A stretch of 64,000 nucleotides of DNA, taken from assembly GCA_963802915.1 (NCBI GenBank), contig CAWDKQ010000012.1:496001-560000 (forward strand), written 5' to 3'. Positions 1-9,621 of the stretch are shown in pieces (position 1 is the stretch's first letter; every line of letters begins with the position of its first letter). This stretch comes from JAICMB01 sp963802915. Lineage in GTDB: Bacteria > Acidobacteriota > Terriglobia > Bryobacterales > Bryobacteraceae. The notes beneath the pieces are model-generated. The model was not told the origin of the DNA and searched no databases. It was given only the letters and a program-made list of their open reading frames with translations. Both the position numbers and the translations under genes were made by a program.

Positions 1-1
1 G

Positions 2-2332
2 CCCGAACTGGAACGCGAGCTTCGCGCCATGAAGGCAGGCGGCGTCGGAGGCGTGGAAGTGCAGCCGGTATATCCAGTGGTGCTGGACGACCCGCAAACC
101 GGAGTTCGCAATCTTCCTTATCTCTCGGATGATTTTATCGATGCGCTGCGATTCGCGTCGGCGAAAGCTCGCGAACTCGGCCTTCGCGTCGACATCACTT
201 TGGGAAGCGGATGGCCCTATGGCGGCCCGCATGTTCCAGTCACGGAAGCAGCGGGTAAGTTGCGCTGCAATCGCGTCGCGGTCGCCAACGGTGAGCAATG
301 GGTTCCGATGCCGTCCATTGAGAATGGCGAGAAGTTTATAGCGGCATTCAATGCGAATGGAGAGCGCATCCAATTACCCCAAACGATCAGTGGTCCGCAA
401 ACGGTCCTCATATTTATTTCGAGCCGCACCGGCCAACAGGTGAAGCGCGCGGCAGTGAATGCCGAAGGCTTCGTACTGGACCACTACGACCGCGCCGCCA
501 TTGAACATCATTTGCATGTCGTGGGCGACCGTCTGATGCAAGCGTTTGGACCGCATCCTCCTTATGCCGTGTTCAGCGACAGTCTCGAAGTGTATGGATC
601 GGACTGGACACCGAACTTGTTAGAGGAGTTTCGGAAGCGGCGTGGTTACGGTCTAACTCCACTGCTTCCGGCCCTTGTCGGCGATATCGGCGAGAGGACA
701 TCCGATGTCCGTCGAGATTGGGGCCGAACGCTCACGGAGCTGGCGGAAGAAAATTATCTAACGCCGATTCGTGAGTGGGCAAAGAGTCACGGGACCCGCT
801 TCCGGTCGCAGACCTACGGAATTCCTCCTGTGATGCTCTCGAGCAATGCGCTGGTAGATTTGCCCGAAGGCGAGGGATCGCAGTGGCGCAGTTTTTCCGC
901 CACGCGATGGGCCGCGTCGGCCAGTCATCTGTATGGACGTCCGGTGACGTCTTCCGAGACTTGGACGTGGTTACACTCGCCCTCCTTTCGAGCGACGCCG
1001 CTCGACATGAAAGCAGAGGCCGATATCCATTTCCTGCAAGGCGTGAACCAGCTTATCGGGCATGGCTGGCCCTACTCGCCGCCGAGCGCAGGCGAGCCGG
1101 GTTGGCGATTCTACGCTGCTGCCGTATTCAACGATCACAATCCCTGGTGGATCGTGATGCCCGATATCGCGAAATATTGCCAGCGAATCAGCTACCTGCT
1201 CCGGCAAGGCAAACCAGCCAACGACGTCGCGCTTTATCTGCCGACTGAAGATGCTTGGGCGGGATTTACGTTGGGAAAAGATTCCGTAAATGAAGCGATG
1301 GGCACGCTGTTAGGTCCTGAGGTTGTCCCCCAGATTCTCAACGCCGGTTTTAACTTCGACTTCATTGACGATCGCGCAATCGAGCAAGTGGGATTGCCGT
1401 ATCCGGTTCTCGTAATTCCCACAGTCAAGCGCATGCCGCCGACAACCGCCGCGAAGATCGAAGAATTCAAACGGCGCGGCGGCATCGTCGTGGAGGCCGC
1501 TAAGCTGGATGGGCTCTCCCGCCTGTACACGCCCGATTTTGCCACGGGTGAGCCGTCGATTGGATTCATTCATCGCAGGCTGGTGGACTCCGATATTTAT
1601 TTCGTTGTGAACACCGGGAATCGCTCCGTGCATGCGCCAGCTCGCGTGCGCGTGACGGAAGGTCGCCAAGGAGAATGGTGGAATCCGATTACTGGCCGCG
1701 TGTCGAGAGCTGGCGGAAACACAGTCGAATTGAATCTCGCGCCATACGAATCGCGTATTCTGGTTTATTCGCGTCATGCCGCGGCTGTTGAGCACCAACG
1801 AACAGTAACTCGCACCCTCGATATCGGCAGGGATTGGAACGTTTCGTTTCCCGGCCGTCAAGCGATTCAGATGCACGAGTTGCGAGCCTGGACCGATGAC
1901 GAGTCAACTCGTTTTTACTCCGGACGCGCGGTCTACGAAAAATCAATCGGCGTGGACGAGCCATCCGCCCAAATGACGCTCGATTTCGGCGAAGGAACAC
2001 CGGTCGAGCCCACTCGCATGACGAACGGAATGCGAGCGTGGTTGGAAAGTCCGGCACGGGAGGCAGCCGTCGTCTTCGTGAACGGCATTCGAGTCGGTTC
2101 CGTTTGGTGTCCGCCGTACGAGATCGATGTGACCAGAGCGTTGCGTGCAGGAAGCAATGCCATCCGGATTGAAGTAGCGAATCTCGCGATCAACGAACTC
2201 GCCGGACAAAGTCTACCCGATTATAAGTTGCTGAATTCCAGGTACGGAGTAAGATTTCAACCGCAGGATATGGACGGGTTGAAACCGCTGCCCTCCGGGC
2301 TGTTAGGTGGAGTTAAATTGGTTTGGCGGTGA
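2..2332 (+). CDS. GH106-type alpha-L-rhamnosidase, 5' end outside window
   Basis: Probable GH106 alpha-L-rhamnosidase, which removes terminal rhamnose from glycans or glycosides, usually outside the cytoplasm. The frame is open to the first base of the window, with nine sense codons before the first ATG (29), so the N-terminus and any signal peptide are missing. Visible family features are 'MKAGGVGGVEVQPVYPV' at the start, then 'DITLGSGWPYGGPH' and the PYSPP stretch mid-protein. The C-terminal part (from about residue 600) looks like a beta-sandwich resembling the galactose-binding/GH2-like end of GH106 enzymes. Family GH106 is recognised from motif memory, not from a search. A decayed rhaT at 24 kb may belong to the same diet. 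Confidence 0.8.
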   Translation, partial: PELERELRAMKAGGVGGVEVQPVYPVVLDDPQTGVRNLPYLSDDFIDALRFASAKARELGLRVDITLGSGWPYGGPHVPVTEAAGKLRCNRVAVANGEQWVPMPSIENGEKFIAAFNANGERIQLPQTISGPQTVLIFISSRTGQQVKRAAVNAEGFVLDHYDRAAIEHHLHVVGDRLMQAFGPHPPYAVFSDSLEVYGSDWTPNLLEEFRKRRGYGLTPLLPALVGDIGERTSDVRRDWGRTLTELAEENYLTPIREWAKSHGTRFRSQTYGIPPVMLSSNALVDLPEGEGSQWRSFSATRWAASASHLYGRPVTSSETWTWLHSPSFRATPLDMKAEADIHFLQGVNQLIGHGWPYSPPSAGEPGWRFYAAAVFNDHNPWWIVMPDIAKYCQRISYLLRQGKPANDVALYLPTEDAWAGFTLGKDSVNEAMGTLLGPEVVPQILNAGFNFDFIDDRAIEQVGLPYPVLVIPTVKRMPPTTAAKIEEFKRRGGIVVEAAKLDGLSRLYTPDFATGEPSIGFIHRRLVDSDIYFVVNTGNRSVHAPARVRVTEGRQGEWWNPITGRVSRAGGNTVELNLAPYESRILVYSRHAAAVEHQRTVTRTLDIGRDWNVSFPGRQAIQMHELRAWTDDESTRFYSGRAVYEKSIGVDEPSAQMTLDFGEGTPVEPTRMTNGMRAWLESPAREAAVVFVNGIRVGSVWCPPYEIDVTRALRAGSNAIRIEVANLAINELAGQSLPDYKLLNSRYGVRFQPQDMDGLKPLPSGLLGGVKLVWR

Positions 2333-2348
2333 GCTAGACTGGAGGTTG

Positions 2349-2813
2349 GTGAACAAGTTTCTTATAGGCCTATTAGCAATTTGGGCCGTCGCTGGCTTGT
2401 CGTTCGGCGCGACCAAGAAGCGGCACACAACCGCTCAGACGAAACCCGCTCCCAAATCCCACTTCACGGCGCGGACGAAATCGAAAAGCAAGAAACCCGC
2501 TGTCACGACAGCGCGCCGCGGCTATCAGGCCACGCCCACTCCTGAGCGTTACAAGGAAATCCAGCAAGCGCTCGCCTCACGAGGCTACTTCAAGGGCGAA
2601 GTCAACGGACAGTGGGGACCGGAGTCTGTCGACGCGTTACGCCGCTTCCAGAGCGATCAGAATCTTGAACCGGACGGGAAACTCGGTTCGCTTTCACTTA
2701 TTGCGATGGGGCTGGGTCCAAAGCGCATGACTGCGCAGGCCAAGCCCACTACGCCAACGGTTGTTACACCTAACCAGGAAATTCAACCCAATCAGACCAA
2801 AGAACAACCATGA
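2349..2813 (+). CDS. Secreted peptidoglycan-binding domain protein
   Basis: Small secreted protein with one C-terminal PG_binding_1 domain ('RYKEIQQALASRGYFKGEV' through 'DALRRFQSDQNLEPDGKLG'), which normally anchors proteins to peptidoglycan. An upstream ATG at 2307 lies inside the rhamnosidase gene. The GTG at 2349 follows a GGAGG (2341-2345) and begins a clean signal peptide (VNKFLIGLLAIWAVAGLSFGA), so I prefer it. A Lys/Thr/Pro-rich linker joins the leader to the domain, and the tail is Thr/Pro/Gln rich. The stop overlaps the ATG of the next gene (ATGA), so the two are probably co-translated. Confidence 0.8.
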   Translation: MNKFLIGLLAIWAVAGLSFGATKKRHTTAQTKPAPKSHFTARTKSKSKKPAVTTARRGYQATPTPERYKEIQQALASRGYFKGEVNGQWGPESVDALRRFQSDQNLEPDGKLGSLSLIAMGLGPKRMTAQAKPTTPTVVTPNQEIQPNQTKEQP

Positions 2814-3922
2814 TTATTGGATGTGCCAGAGAGATCAAGGATCACGAGACGCGCGTGGGACTTGTGCCGTGGGGCGTCACGGCGTTGCGTGAAGCAGGAC
2901 ACCGGGTCCTCATAGAGGCCGGCGCAGGCGTGGGCAGCTCAATTCCCGACCGGGAATATGTGGAAGCCGGCGCGGAGATCGTCGATTCGGCAGCCGACGT
3001 TTGGAAGCGCTCCGACCTCGTTGTGAAGGTCAAAGAGCCGCAGCCATCCGAGTATGCGCATTTCCGGCCCGGATTAATTCTGTTTACGTACCTTCATCTG
3101 GCGCCTCTGCCGGAACTGACGCAGAAACTTGTCGAGATGCGAGTGAGCGGCGTGGCGTACGAAACGATTCGCGAAGAAGACGGTTCGTTGCCGCTGTTGA
3201 CGCCGATGAGCGAAGTGGCCGGACGCATGGCCGTACAGATTGGTGCGCAATATCTTGAAGCACCAAATGGCGGACGTGGCGTTCTGCTCGGCGGAATTCC
3301 GGGCGTGGCTCCGGCGAACGTCGTGATTCTGGGCGGCGGCATCGTGGGACACAATTCGGCGAAGATGGCTGTTGGACTTGGTGCGCACGTCACGATCATC
3401 GATCGCAATCTGAATCGCCTGCGCGAGCTGGATGATATCTATCAGAGCCAGATCGTGACGCTCGCCTCCAACGATTGGACGGTTCGCGAAAGTCTCAAGT
3501 TGGCGGACCTCGTCGTGGGAGCGGTTCTGATTCCGGGCGCATCGGCCCCGCGATTAGTACGCCGCGAGATGCTTTCGGGCATGAAGAAGGGCGCCGTTAT
3601 GGTGGATGTTTCCATCGACCAGGGCGGATGCTTTGAAACTTCCCATGCCACCACGCACACGAATCCGATTTATTTCGTCGATGGCGTGTTGCACTATTGC
3701 GTGTCGAACATGCCGGCCGCGGTACCGCACACATCCACATTCGGACTCACCAACGCAACGTTCCCGTATCTTTTGAAGATCGCGAACATGGGGCTCGAAG
3801 CGGCATGCGAGTCGAGTCAGGCGATCCGTGAAGGCGTCAACACGATGCAAGGCTCCATCACATATCCGGCCGTAGCGGAATCGCAAGGCCGGCAATGGAA
3901 AGAACTGGCGGCCGTTTTATAA
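2810..3922 (+). CDS. ald: Alanine dehydrogenase
   Basis: NAD-dependent L-alanine dehydrogenase (alanine to pyruvate plus ammonia), cytoplasmic. The 370-residue length is standard for Ald. Active-site residues known from the family are in register: Arg15 ('HETRVG'), Lys75 ('VVKVKEP') and His96 ('FTYLHLAP'), with the aspartate of 'VDVSIDQGG' downstream. The dinucleotide-binding loop is 'VVILGGGIVGHNSAKMA', and the protein ends with the typical 'GSITYPAVAE' region. The gene overlaps the upstream peptidoglycan-binding gene by four bases. Confidence 0.95.
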   Translation: MIIGCAREIKDHETRVGLVPWGVTALREAGHRVLIEAGAGVGSSIPDREYVEAGAEIVDSAADVWKRSDLVVKVKEPQPSEYAHFRPGLILFTYLHLAPLPELTQKLVEMRVSGVAYETIREEDGSLPLLTPMSEVAGRMAVQIGAQYLEAPNGGRGVLLGGIPGVAPANVVILGGGIVGHNSAKMAVGLGAHVTIIDRNLNRLRELDDIYQSQIVTLASNDWTVRESLKLADLVVGAVLIPGASAPRLVRREMLSGMKKGAVMVDVSIDQGGCFETSHATTHTNPIYFVDGVLHYCVSNMPAAVPHTSTFGLTNATFPYLLKIANMGLEAACESSQAIREGVNTMQGSITYPAVAESQGRQWKELAAVL

Positions 3923-4220
3923 TTTCCATTCCGATCCGAGACCTCTACGGAACCCGCGGGTGAGGGGGGCATGCCCGATGCTCCCGCTCACTCGTGACGC
4001 CGGCACTCTTAGCGAAAACCTATTGCAAACCCCGCCATTTCCGGTTATATTAACTAAACCAGGAATCCTACTATGCGCGCGAACGTAAACAGCCCGATGC
4101 AATTCAAGACCCGCCCAACGGTCGACTGCACGGTCACTGTTACGTTCCCGGCTCTCGCCAGAGCCTAGTCCCGCAACCTCTTCAAAAATCTTAATGAGTC
4201 CGCGCTGCGGAGGCGCATTC

Positions 4221-5633
4221 ATGGCCACTCTTATCATCGAAGAGCCCAAATCTTCGATCTGGCAATCCTTACTCGAAGCGATTCGAGGCACGGAACAGGA
4301 TTTCACGCAAGGCCCCATTAGCCGCGCAGTAGTTCTGCTCGCTATTCCCATGGTTCTCGAGATGTTGATGGAGTCTCTCTTCGCGATCGTGGACGTGTTT
4401 TGGGTCACCCGGCTCGGCTCCGACGCGGTCGCAACAGTCGGGCTCACGGAGTCGATGCTGACGCTCGTTTTTTCCGTTGCCATCGGCATCAGCATGTCCA
4501 CGACCGCGATGGTGGCGCGGCGCACCGGCGAGAAAGACGCGCGCGGAGCTTCCACCGCCGCGGTTCAGGCAATCATTCTTGGAACGGGGCTCGCCATCCT
4601 GATGGGGATTCCCGGCTGCTTTCTTGCGCCCAAACTGCTTTTTTGGATGGGCGCGCCACCTTCGCTGGTCGCAACAGGACATCGCTATACCGCGATCGTG
4701 TTCGGGGGATCCATCGCCGTCATGCTGCTCTTCCTGAACAACGCGATCTTTCGCGGCGCGGGCGATGCTTCGGTCGCAATGCGCGTGCTGTGGGTATCGA
4801 ATGCGATCAACCTGCTGCTCGATCCCTGCTTCATCTTTGGACTCGGTCCGTTCCCGGCGCTCGGAGTAACGGGTGCGGCGGTCTCCACGCTCATCGGCCG
4901 CTCCTGCGGCGTGCTGTATCAGTTTTGGATTCTGATGAACGGCGGCAGTCGCATCCGGGTCGCGTTCGGCGATTTTCGGATTGTGCCGCGAGTGATTGCA
5001 TCTCTTGCGCGCGTCTCCGTCAGCGGTATTCTGCAATTCGCGGTCGCCCATACGAGTTGGATCGTGCTGGTGCGAATCATCAGTGCGTTCGGAAGCGTCG
5101 CGCTAGCCGGCTACACCATCGGCATTCGTATCTTCATCTTCGTGATCCTGCCTTCGTGGGGGCTGAGTGGAGCGGCCGCGACCATGGTGGGGCAGAATCT
5201 CGGAGCGAAGAAACCGGATCGCGCCGAGCGCGCCGTATGGACCACGGCCGTCTACAACATGATTTTTCTCGGCTGCGTAGGCATCGCCTTCATAGTATTC
5301 CCGCAAGCCATCGCCGGGCTGTTCACCAGCGATCCCGCTGTATCGGCATATACGGTCGACTGCTTGCGGATTGTCGCGTGGGGCAATCTCGGATATGCCT
5401 TGGGGATGGTGATGCTACAGGCATTCAATGGCGCCGGCGACACGGTGACGCCGACCTTGATCAACGTCATCGGGTTCTGGTTCTGCGAAATCCCGCTCGC
5501 CTACGCGCTCGCGTTCTGGGCTCACTGGGACGTGCGCGGCGTCTTCGCGTCGATTCCGATCTCGGAGGGATTCATTTCGCTGCTGGGTCTCGCAATGTTC
5601 GCGCGAGGGAGCTGGAAGACACGGAAGATATGA
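4221..5633 (+). CDS. MATE family efflux transporter
   Basis: Inner-membrane multidrug and toxin extrusion (MatE/NorM-type) exporter driven by Na+ or H+. The protein has about twelve hydrophobic segments in two MatE halves. Typical pieces are 'ISRAVVLLAIPMVLEMLMESLFAIVDVFWVTRLGSDAVATVGLTES' near the N-terminus (given here only as a landmark up to 'VDVFWV') and 'MLQAFNGAGDTVTPT' in the second half. An upstream ATG exists at 4194, but the ATG at 4221 has GGAGG at 4209-4213 with a 7-base spacer, so it is taken as the start (470 residues). The substrate cannot be read from sequence. A perfect inverted repeat follows the stop. Confidence 0.9.
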   Translation: MATLIIEEPKSSIWQSLLEAIRGTEQDFTQGPISRAVVLLAIPMVLEMLMESLFAIVDVFWVTRLGSDAVATVGLTESMLTLVFSVAIGISMSTTAMVARRTGEKDARGASTAAVQAIILGTGLAILMGIPGCFLAPKLLFWMGAPPSLVATGHRYTAIVFGGSIAVMLLFLNNAIFRGAGDASVAMRVLWVSNAINLLLDPCFIFGLGPFPALGVTGAAVSTLIGRSCGVLYQFWILMNGGSRIRVAFGDFRIVPRVIASLARVSVSGILQFAVAHTSWIVLVRIISAFGSVALAGYTIGIRIFIFVILPSWGLSGAAATMVGQNLGAKKPDRAERAVWTTAVYNMIFLGCVGIAFIVFPQAIAGLFTSDPAVSAYTVDCLRIVAWGNLGYALGMVMLQAFNGAGDTVTPTLINVIGFWFCEIPLAYALAFWAHWDVRGVFASIPISEGFISLLGLAMFARGSWKTRKI

Positions 5634-5659
5634 GGGCCGGCCGGATGAAAGGCCGGCCC
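5634..5659 (+). terminator. Perfect GC hairpin directly after the MATE gene
   Basis: GGGCCGGCC (5634-5642) and GGCCGGCCC (5651-5659) form a 9-bp perfect stem with an 8-base loop starting at the base after the MATE stop codon. There is no T-run, so this may be a non-canonical terminator or an mRNA-stabilising hairpin. Confidence 0.5.
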
Positions 5660-6248
5660 AATAGCGGTACGAATCAGAAGCGTGGCGCGACTTGCGTTCC
5701 GCTGGACACCAACACCTGTGTTGCGCCCGTAGCGGTGTCATCCAATTCAAAGGACACGTTGGGAGCGCAGGGCGGTCTCGGAGTTGCCGTCGAAAGCGTC
5801 AAGTCCACGCCCCACCGATGACGGTATGGTTGCCTGTTCCACTCGAAAGCCAAAACTGCTGATGGTCCTCATGAGCTGGATGTCCACAAGGCAGCCTCTC
5901 GAGAAAGCAAGGTGCGTTAAGCTACTCTGAGTAGCACCGTCGATCGCACTGCGCCTGTGAACAGCAGCGCCAAGGCCAGCGAGTCCGCTGCACGCCTGAA
6001 TGCCGTTCGACAGTTCGTCGTCGACGTCAGACTATTCGATTGCACAATCGTTCTTGACTCCGGTTTACGAAATAGTCGCCGTCCGGACGGGCTCCGGCTT
6101 GGCTATACTACTCATCGCCCGTCTGGCGGAATCTTTAACCAACGGCCGCCACAAATTACTTCCGAACGGCTCAAGAGCCACAGCGCAGCGCCGATATGTC
6201 GGTTTGGGCGTGAGTTGCTCCCCCCGTGAAAATCCCGGAGCACAAACT
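5660..6248. other. Intergenic stretch with a possible gene remnant
   Basis: No intact gene is supported. On the minus strand an open run ending at about 5678 reads '...ATGATQVLVSSGTQVAPRF-stop' and resembles the C-terminus of a secreted beta-sandwich protein. No start codon or continuous upstream frame is found, so it may be a decayed gene end. I saw no recognisable c-di-GMP riboswitch ahead of the chemoreceptor. Confidence 0.3.
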
Positions 6249-7679
6249 ATGAACATCAGCAAAAAATTGATCTTTTTATTCGGATTGATTACCCTGTCGG
6301 CAACCGTTTCCGCGATTTACTCCGCCGCGACGATCTACCACCTTCAGGGACAGGTGAACGCAGAGATCGTCGGCAGCGCGTCGCGTCTGGATGAGGCGCG
6401 TCAGATCGAAGCCGGGGTGGCAAACATGCGGAGCGCGTTCCGCGGTGTGGCGCTGTACTCTCTTGTAAAGAAACTACCAGCCGAGAACAAAGCAAGAGAG
6501 GTCTTCGAGGCTGAGGCCGCTACTATGCGCGACTTGGTCCGGCAGATGGAGAGCGCCGAACTGCGGCCAGAGGAACGGGCCTACGCGAACGCCATTGGAA
6601 AAAGCCTGGACGAGTGGGCGGAGGCATTCAAGCCGTTCGCGGATCTGACTCTTGCGGGGCATCTGGAAGAAGCGACCGAGATGGGCATGAAGACCACCGC
6701 CATGATCGACGCCATCCAGCAAAATGTCACGAAATTTGGCACAGCGAACAGCGCCCGGAAAGATGCGGCGATTGCGGCGGTTAACGCAGCCATCCAGCGG
6801 AATTTGATCATCACTGTGCTGCTTATCGTTCTGGTGGTCGTCGTGGGCAGCGGAGGAGGATTTGTTGTTCGCGGCATGGCCCGCACTTTGAAACGCCTTT
6901 CTGCGTCAGTTGCTGGCGGGGCGGAGGAGGTGGCCCAGACCGCTACCCTAATTGCTTCGTCCAGCCAGACACTCGCCCAACGCACGACTGAAAACGCCGC
7001 ATCGCTCGAAGAGACCTCGGCATCGAGCGAAGAGATCAACGCGATGGCTCACAGGAACACCGAGAGTTCTTCCGCGGCGCAAGCTTGCGTCGCCGAAGCG
7101 GGGCGGAAGTTCATCGAGACGGATCGTTCGCTGGAAAAGATGGTTGCCGCCATGGCCGAGATTAATGCGTCCAGCGGCAAAATCTCCAAGATCATCAAGG
7201 TGATTGAAGAGATTGCCTTCCAGACCAACATTCTGGCGCTAAACGCGGCAGTGGAAGCGGCCCGTGCGGGCGAGGCGGGCATGGGGTTCGCCGTTGTCGC
7301 CGACGAAGTGCGCAACCTGGCGCAACGTTGTTCCCACGCAGCCGAGGACACCGCCGCGCTGATCGAGGAGTCGATCGCGAAATCCAACGACGGCAAGCAG
7401 AGAGTGGATTCGGTAGCAGCGGCAATACAAGCCATCGCCATCGAGGCGGCCAAGACAAAAGAGCTGGTGGAACAAGTGAACATGGGCAGCCGGGAACAAT
7501 CGAAGGGGATCGAGCAGATTGGCCAAGCCATCGCGCAGATGGGAAAGGTCACTCAGGGGACCGCGGCTAGCGCAGAGGAGAGCGCTGCCGCAGCCGAGGA
7601 ACTCACGGCCCAATCGGCGCACCTGACCGCGGCCGGAAGGCAATTGCGTGAATTAGTCGAGGGAAACTTAACTGATTGA
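6249..7679 (+). CDS. Methyl-accepting chemotaxis protein
   Basis: Membrane chemoreceptor that signals to CheA/CheW. A longer frame opens at 6000, but the ATG at 6249 follows CGGAG (6236-6240) and starts directly before TM1 ('KLIFLFGLITLSATVSAIY'). A periplasmic four-helix-bundle-like sensor fills roughly residues 30-180. TM2 is at about 181-207 ('LIITVLLIVLVVVVGSGGG'). The rest is a long cytoplasmic coiled coil whose signalling tip 'IAFQTNILALNAAVEAARAG' followed by 'GFAVVADEVRNLA' lies at about residues 320-357. No chemotaxis genes flank it, so it is an orphan receptor. The ligand is unknown. Confidence 0.93.
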   Translation: MNISKKLIFLFGLITLSATVSAIYSAATIYHLQGQVNAEIVGSASRLDEARQIEAGVANMRSAFRGVALYSLVKKLPAENKAREVFEAEAATMRDLVRQMESAELRPEERAYANAIGKSLDEWAEAFKPFADLTLAGHLEEATEMGMKTTAMIDAIQQNVTKFGTANSARKDAAIAAVNAAIQRNLIITVLLIVLVVVVGSGGGFVVRGMARTLKRLSASVAGGAEEVAQTATLIASSSQTLAQRTTENAASLEETSASSEEINAMAHRNTESSSAAQACVAEAGRKFIETDRSLEKMVAAMAEINASSGKISKIIKVIEEIAFQTNILALNAAVEAARAGEAGMGFAVVADEVRNLAQRCSHAAEDTAALIEESIAKSNDGKQRVDSVAAAIQAIAIEAAKTKELVEQVNMGSREQSKGIEQIGQAIAQMGKVTQGTAASAEESAAAAEELTAQSAHLTAAGRQLRELVEGNLTD

Positions 7680-7993
7680 GGCGATCGATTCGCTTTAGGA
7701 CGTGTTCCTTGAAGCCGGAGCGCACAGGCATCAGCAGGAAGAAGCCCGCAAGATAGGGTGTCGCGGCGGGGATTGCTGGGCCAGCGATGCGCTCGCTCGG
7801 ATCGATGAGGGGAAGATGGCGACTTCCCGCATGTGGCAGCAAACCCTCAGGTAGTCCGACGAGGACGTCATCGGCGACTGGTATTACCGTATCTTGCAAA
7901 GATGTATTCCTGAAAGGGCCGCCGTTACACCGGTTACCGAAAGGACACGCTCGGCGGAGTGATCCAATACATCACGCGCCGCTGAGCAGCCGG
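7680..7993. other. Intergenic stretch between converging genes
   Basis: Lies between the chemoreceptor and the converging tatC. Short open runs occur on both strands (for example plus-strand '...CWASDALARIDEGKMATSRMWQQTLR-stop'), but none has a start, an RBS or recognisable similarity. It may contain gene debris; nothing firm is seen. Confidence 0.4.
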
Positions 7994-9043
7994 CTACTTC
8001 GTCATGAACGGCCAGTGATTCACGAAGTGCAGCCCGTGATAATGATAATGCCCGACTGCGACTCCAACAACCGCTGCAATCACAAGCACCACGCCGAGAA
8101 CAATCAGCAGCGTAACACCCCACGGGAATCTCTTGCCTTCGCGCTTCAGCACCAGCAGGTATCCCAGGAAGACGCCGACGAAGTACAGCAGGCACATCGG
8201 GATGGCGAAGAGCATCAGGTTGAAGACATCCGGCGTGGGCGTGACGATCGCCGCGATGATCACGATGGCGAGAATCGCGTAGCGCGAATGGCGCAGCAGG
8301 AATCGCGGTGACGCGAGCCGCAGCAGCGTCAGCAGGAAAATCAGGACCGGCATCTCGAAAACGAGGCCGACGCCCAGCGTCACGTTGACGAACAGATCGA
8401 AATATTCCGTGATTGTGACCACCGGTTGGACATCGTTCATCATGCCGATGCCGAGCAGGAAGGTCAGGCCATAGCGGAAGGCGAGAAAGTATGCGAACAA
8501 TCCCCCGGCGATAAAGAGTCCGGCCGTGCTGATAATGAAGGGAGCCGCCAGCCGCTTCTCCTTCTTATACAGGCCGGGAGAAATAAAGGCCCAGACCTGA
8601 TACACGATCCACGGCGAAGCAATGAAGATGGAACAAAGCACCGGCAGCTTCACCCAGATGATCGAGAAGCCTTCCATCGGAGTGATCATCGCCAGACGCG
8701 GCGGCACGACGTTGAGATATCTGAGAGCCTCGACGGCCGGCTGACTCACGATTTTCCACAGCTTGTCGGCGAAGATCAGGCTGAACAGGAATGCGACGCC
8801 GAGCCCGTACAACATACGGAGAATGCGCGTACGCAGCTCTTCCAGGTGTTCCATGAACGACATGCGGAGCATGCCGTCTTCTTCTTCGTCGCCATCGGAC
8901 GGAGGAGGAGGCGGGGGCGGAGGTTTCCTGCCGCCGGACGAAGCTACGGCTACAGCCGTGCTCGCCGGAACCAGATCCGCGCCGTTAGACGCGGATGGAT
9001 GCTGCACTTCGGGAGTGAGACCTCCCGCCTTATCCTCGCTCAT
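7994..9043 (-). CDS. tatC: Sec-independent protein translocase TatC
   Basis: Multi-spanning core of the twin-arginine translocase, which binds RR signal peptides and exports folded proteins. After a Pro-rich cytoplasmic N-tail with an eight-proline run (about residues 58-65), the classic TatC start 'MSFMEHLEELRTRI' appears, followed by six hydrophobic segments and the conserved 'SPGLYKKEKR' loop and 'TPTPDVFNLMLFAIPM'. The C-terminus has an extra hydrophobic segment and a His/Tyr tail ('GHYHYHGLHFVNHWP'), making it longer (349 residues) than the usual ~250. It is downstream of tatA on the same strand. Several Tat-leader proteins are encoded at 25.9-31.6 kb. Confidence 0.96.
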   Translation of the reverse strand: MSEDKAGGLTPEVQHPSASNGADLVPASTAVAVASSGGRKPPPPPPPPSDGDEEEDGMLRMSFMEHLEELRTRILRMLYGLGVAFLFSLIFADKLWKIVSQPAVEALRYLNVVPPRLAMITPMEGFSIIWVKLPVLCSIFIASPWIVYQVWAFISPGLYKKEKRLAAPFIISTAGLFIAGGLFAYFLAFRYGLTFLLGIGMMNDVQPVVTITEYFDLFVNVTLGVGLVFEMPVLIFLLTLLRLASPRFLLRHSRYAILAIVIIAAIVTPTPDVFNLMLFAIPMCLLYFVGVFLGYLLVLKREGKRFPWGVTLLIVLGVVLVIAAVVGVAVGHYHYHGLHFVNHWPFMTK

Positions 9044-9074
9044 GATGGACCGCTTCTATGTTTAAGATTTGAAC

Positions 9075-9608
9075 TTAGCTTACTGCTGACTCCGGCGCCG
9101 GGTGTTCTTTCGGGTTCTCCGCGGAGGTTTGTGCAACATGTTCCGGAACCTGCGTTCCTTGATGTTCCGCGACGTTCCCGGATTCCGAGGTGGTTGCCCT
9201 CGGGACCGTCCCGTTACCGTGTGCCTCGTGGGAGGCGGTAGATTCGGCGCCCTGAGTTGCGGTCACGCCTACAGTGGATGGATTAGATTCGGCTGGCTGT
9301 GAATTATCGTTGTACGATGAGGAGTTGTAAGCTCCTGAATCGTAATAAGGCGAGTCGTACTGGCTAGAGTCGTAGTGGTTGTAAATCTCGCTCGTATACG
9401 GGCGCATTACTTCTTTGATGGACTCGTTTTCCTTTTCCAGCTCCTTCATGTGGTGTTCAAACGTGGCTTTAAGTTCGCTCTGTGCGCGGCGAAACTCGGA
9501 GATTGCCTTTCCTAACGTCCTGCCCAGCTCCGGCAACTTCTTTGGGCCGAAGAGGACCAGGGCGACAAGGAAAATAACAACCATTTCCTGCACACCCACG
9601 GGGCCCAT
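9075..9608 (-). CDS. tatA: Twin-arginine translocase subunit TatA/TatB
   Basis: Single-span Tat subunit forming the translocation pore or receptor with TatC. The N-terminal 'QEMVVIFLVALVLFGPKKLPELGRTLGKAISEFRRA' region (landmark: FGPKKLPELGR) is the TatA/B signature, with an amphipathic helix, then a charged coiled stretch. The long tail is unusual: a Tyr/Ser/Asp-rich block with four YDS/YNS-type repeats (about residues 76-100) and an acidic Thr/Glu-rich end. The family's A/B assignment is ambiguous. The start has GGAGG (plus-strand CCTCC at 9615-9619). TatC begins 31 bases downstream. Confidence 0.92.
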   Translation of the reverse strand: MGPVGVQEMVVIFLVALVLFGPKKLPELGRTLGKAISEFRRAQSELKATFEHHMKELEKENESIKEVMRPYTSEIYNHYDSSQYDSPYYDSGAYNSSSYNDNSQPAESNPSTVGVTATQGAESTASHEAHGNGTVPRATTSESGNVAEHQGTQVPEHVAQTSAENPKEHPAPESAVS

Positions 9609-9621
9609 ACAATACCTCCAG

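Noticed and set aside
4073..4168. 31-codon plus frame between ald and the MATE gene
   Set aside because: Too short, with no RBS and no similarity.
3917..4555. 212-codon minus-strand frame upstream of the MATE gene
   Set aside because: It runs antisense into the MATE coding region and shows no recognisable motif.
4400..5821. 473-codon plus-strand frame inside the MATE gene
   Set aside because: It lies in another frame of a well-supported membrane transporter, is Arg/His rich, and has no hydrophobic pattern or RBS.
6100..6248. c-di-GMP (GEMM) riboswitch ahead of the chemoreceptor
   Set aside because: Such elements often precede chemoreceptors, but the conserved core could not be matched here.
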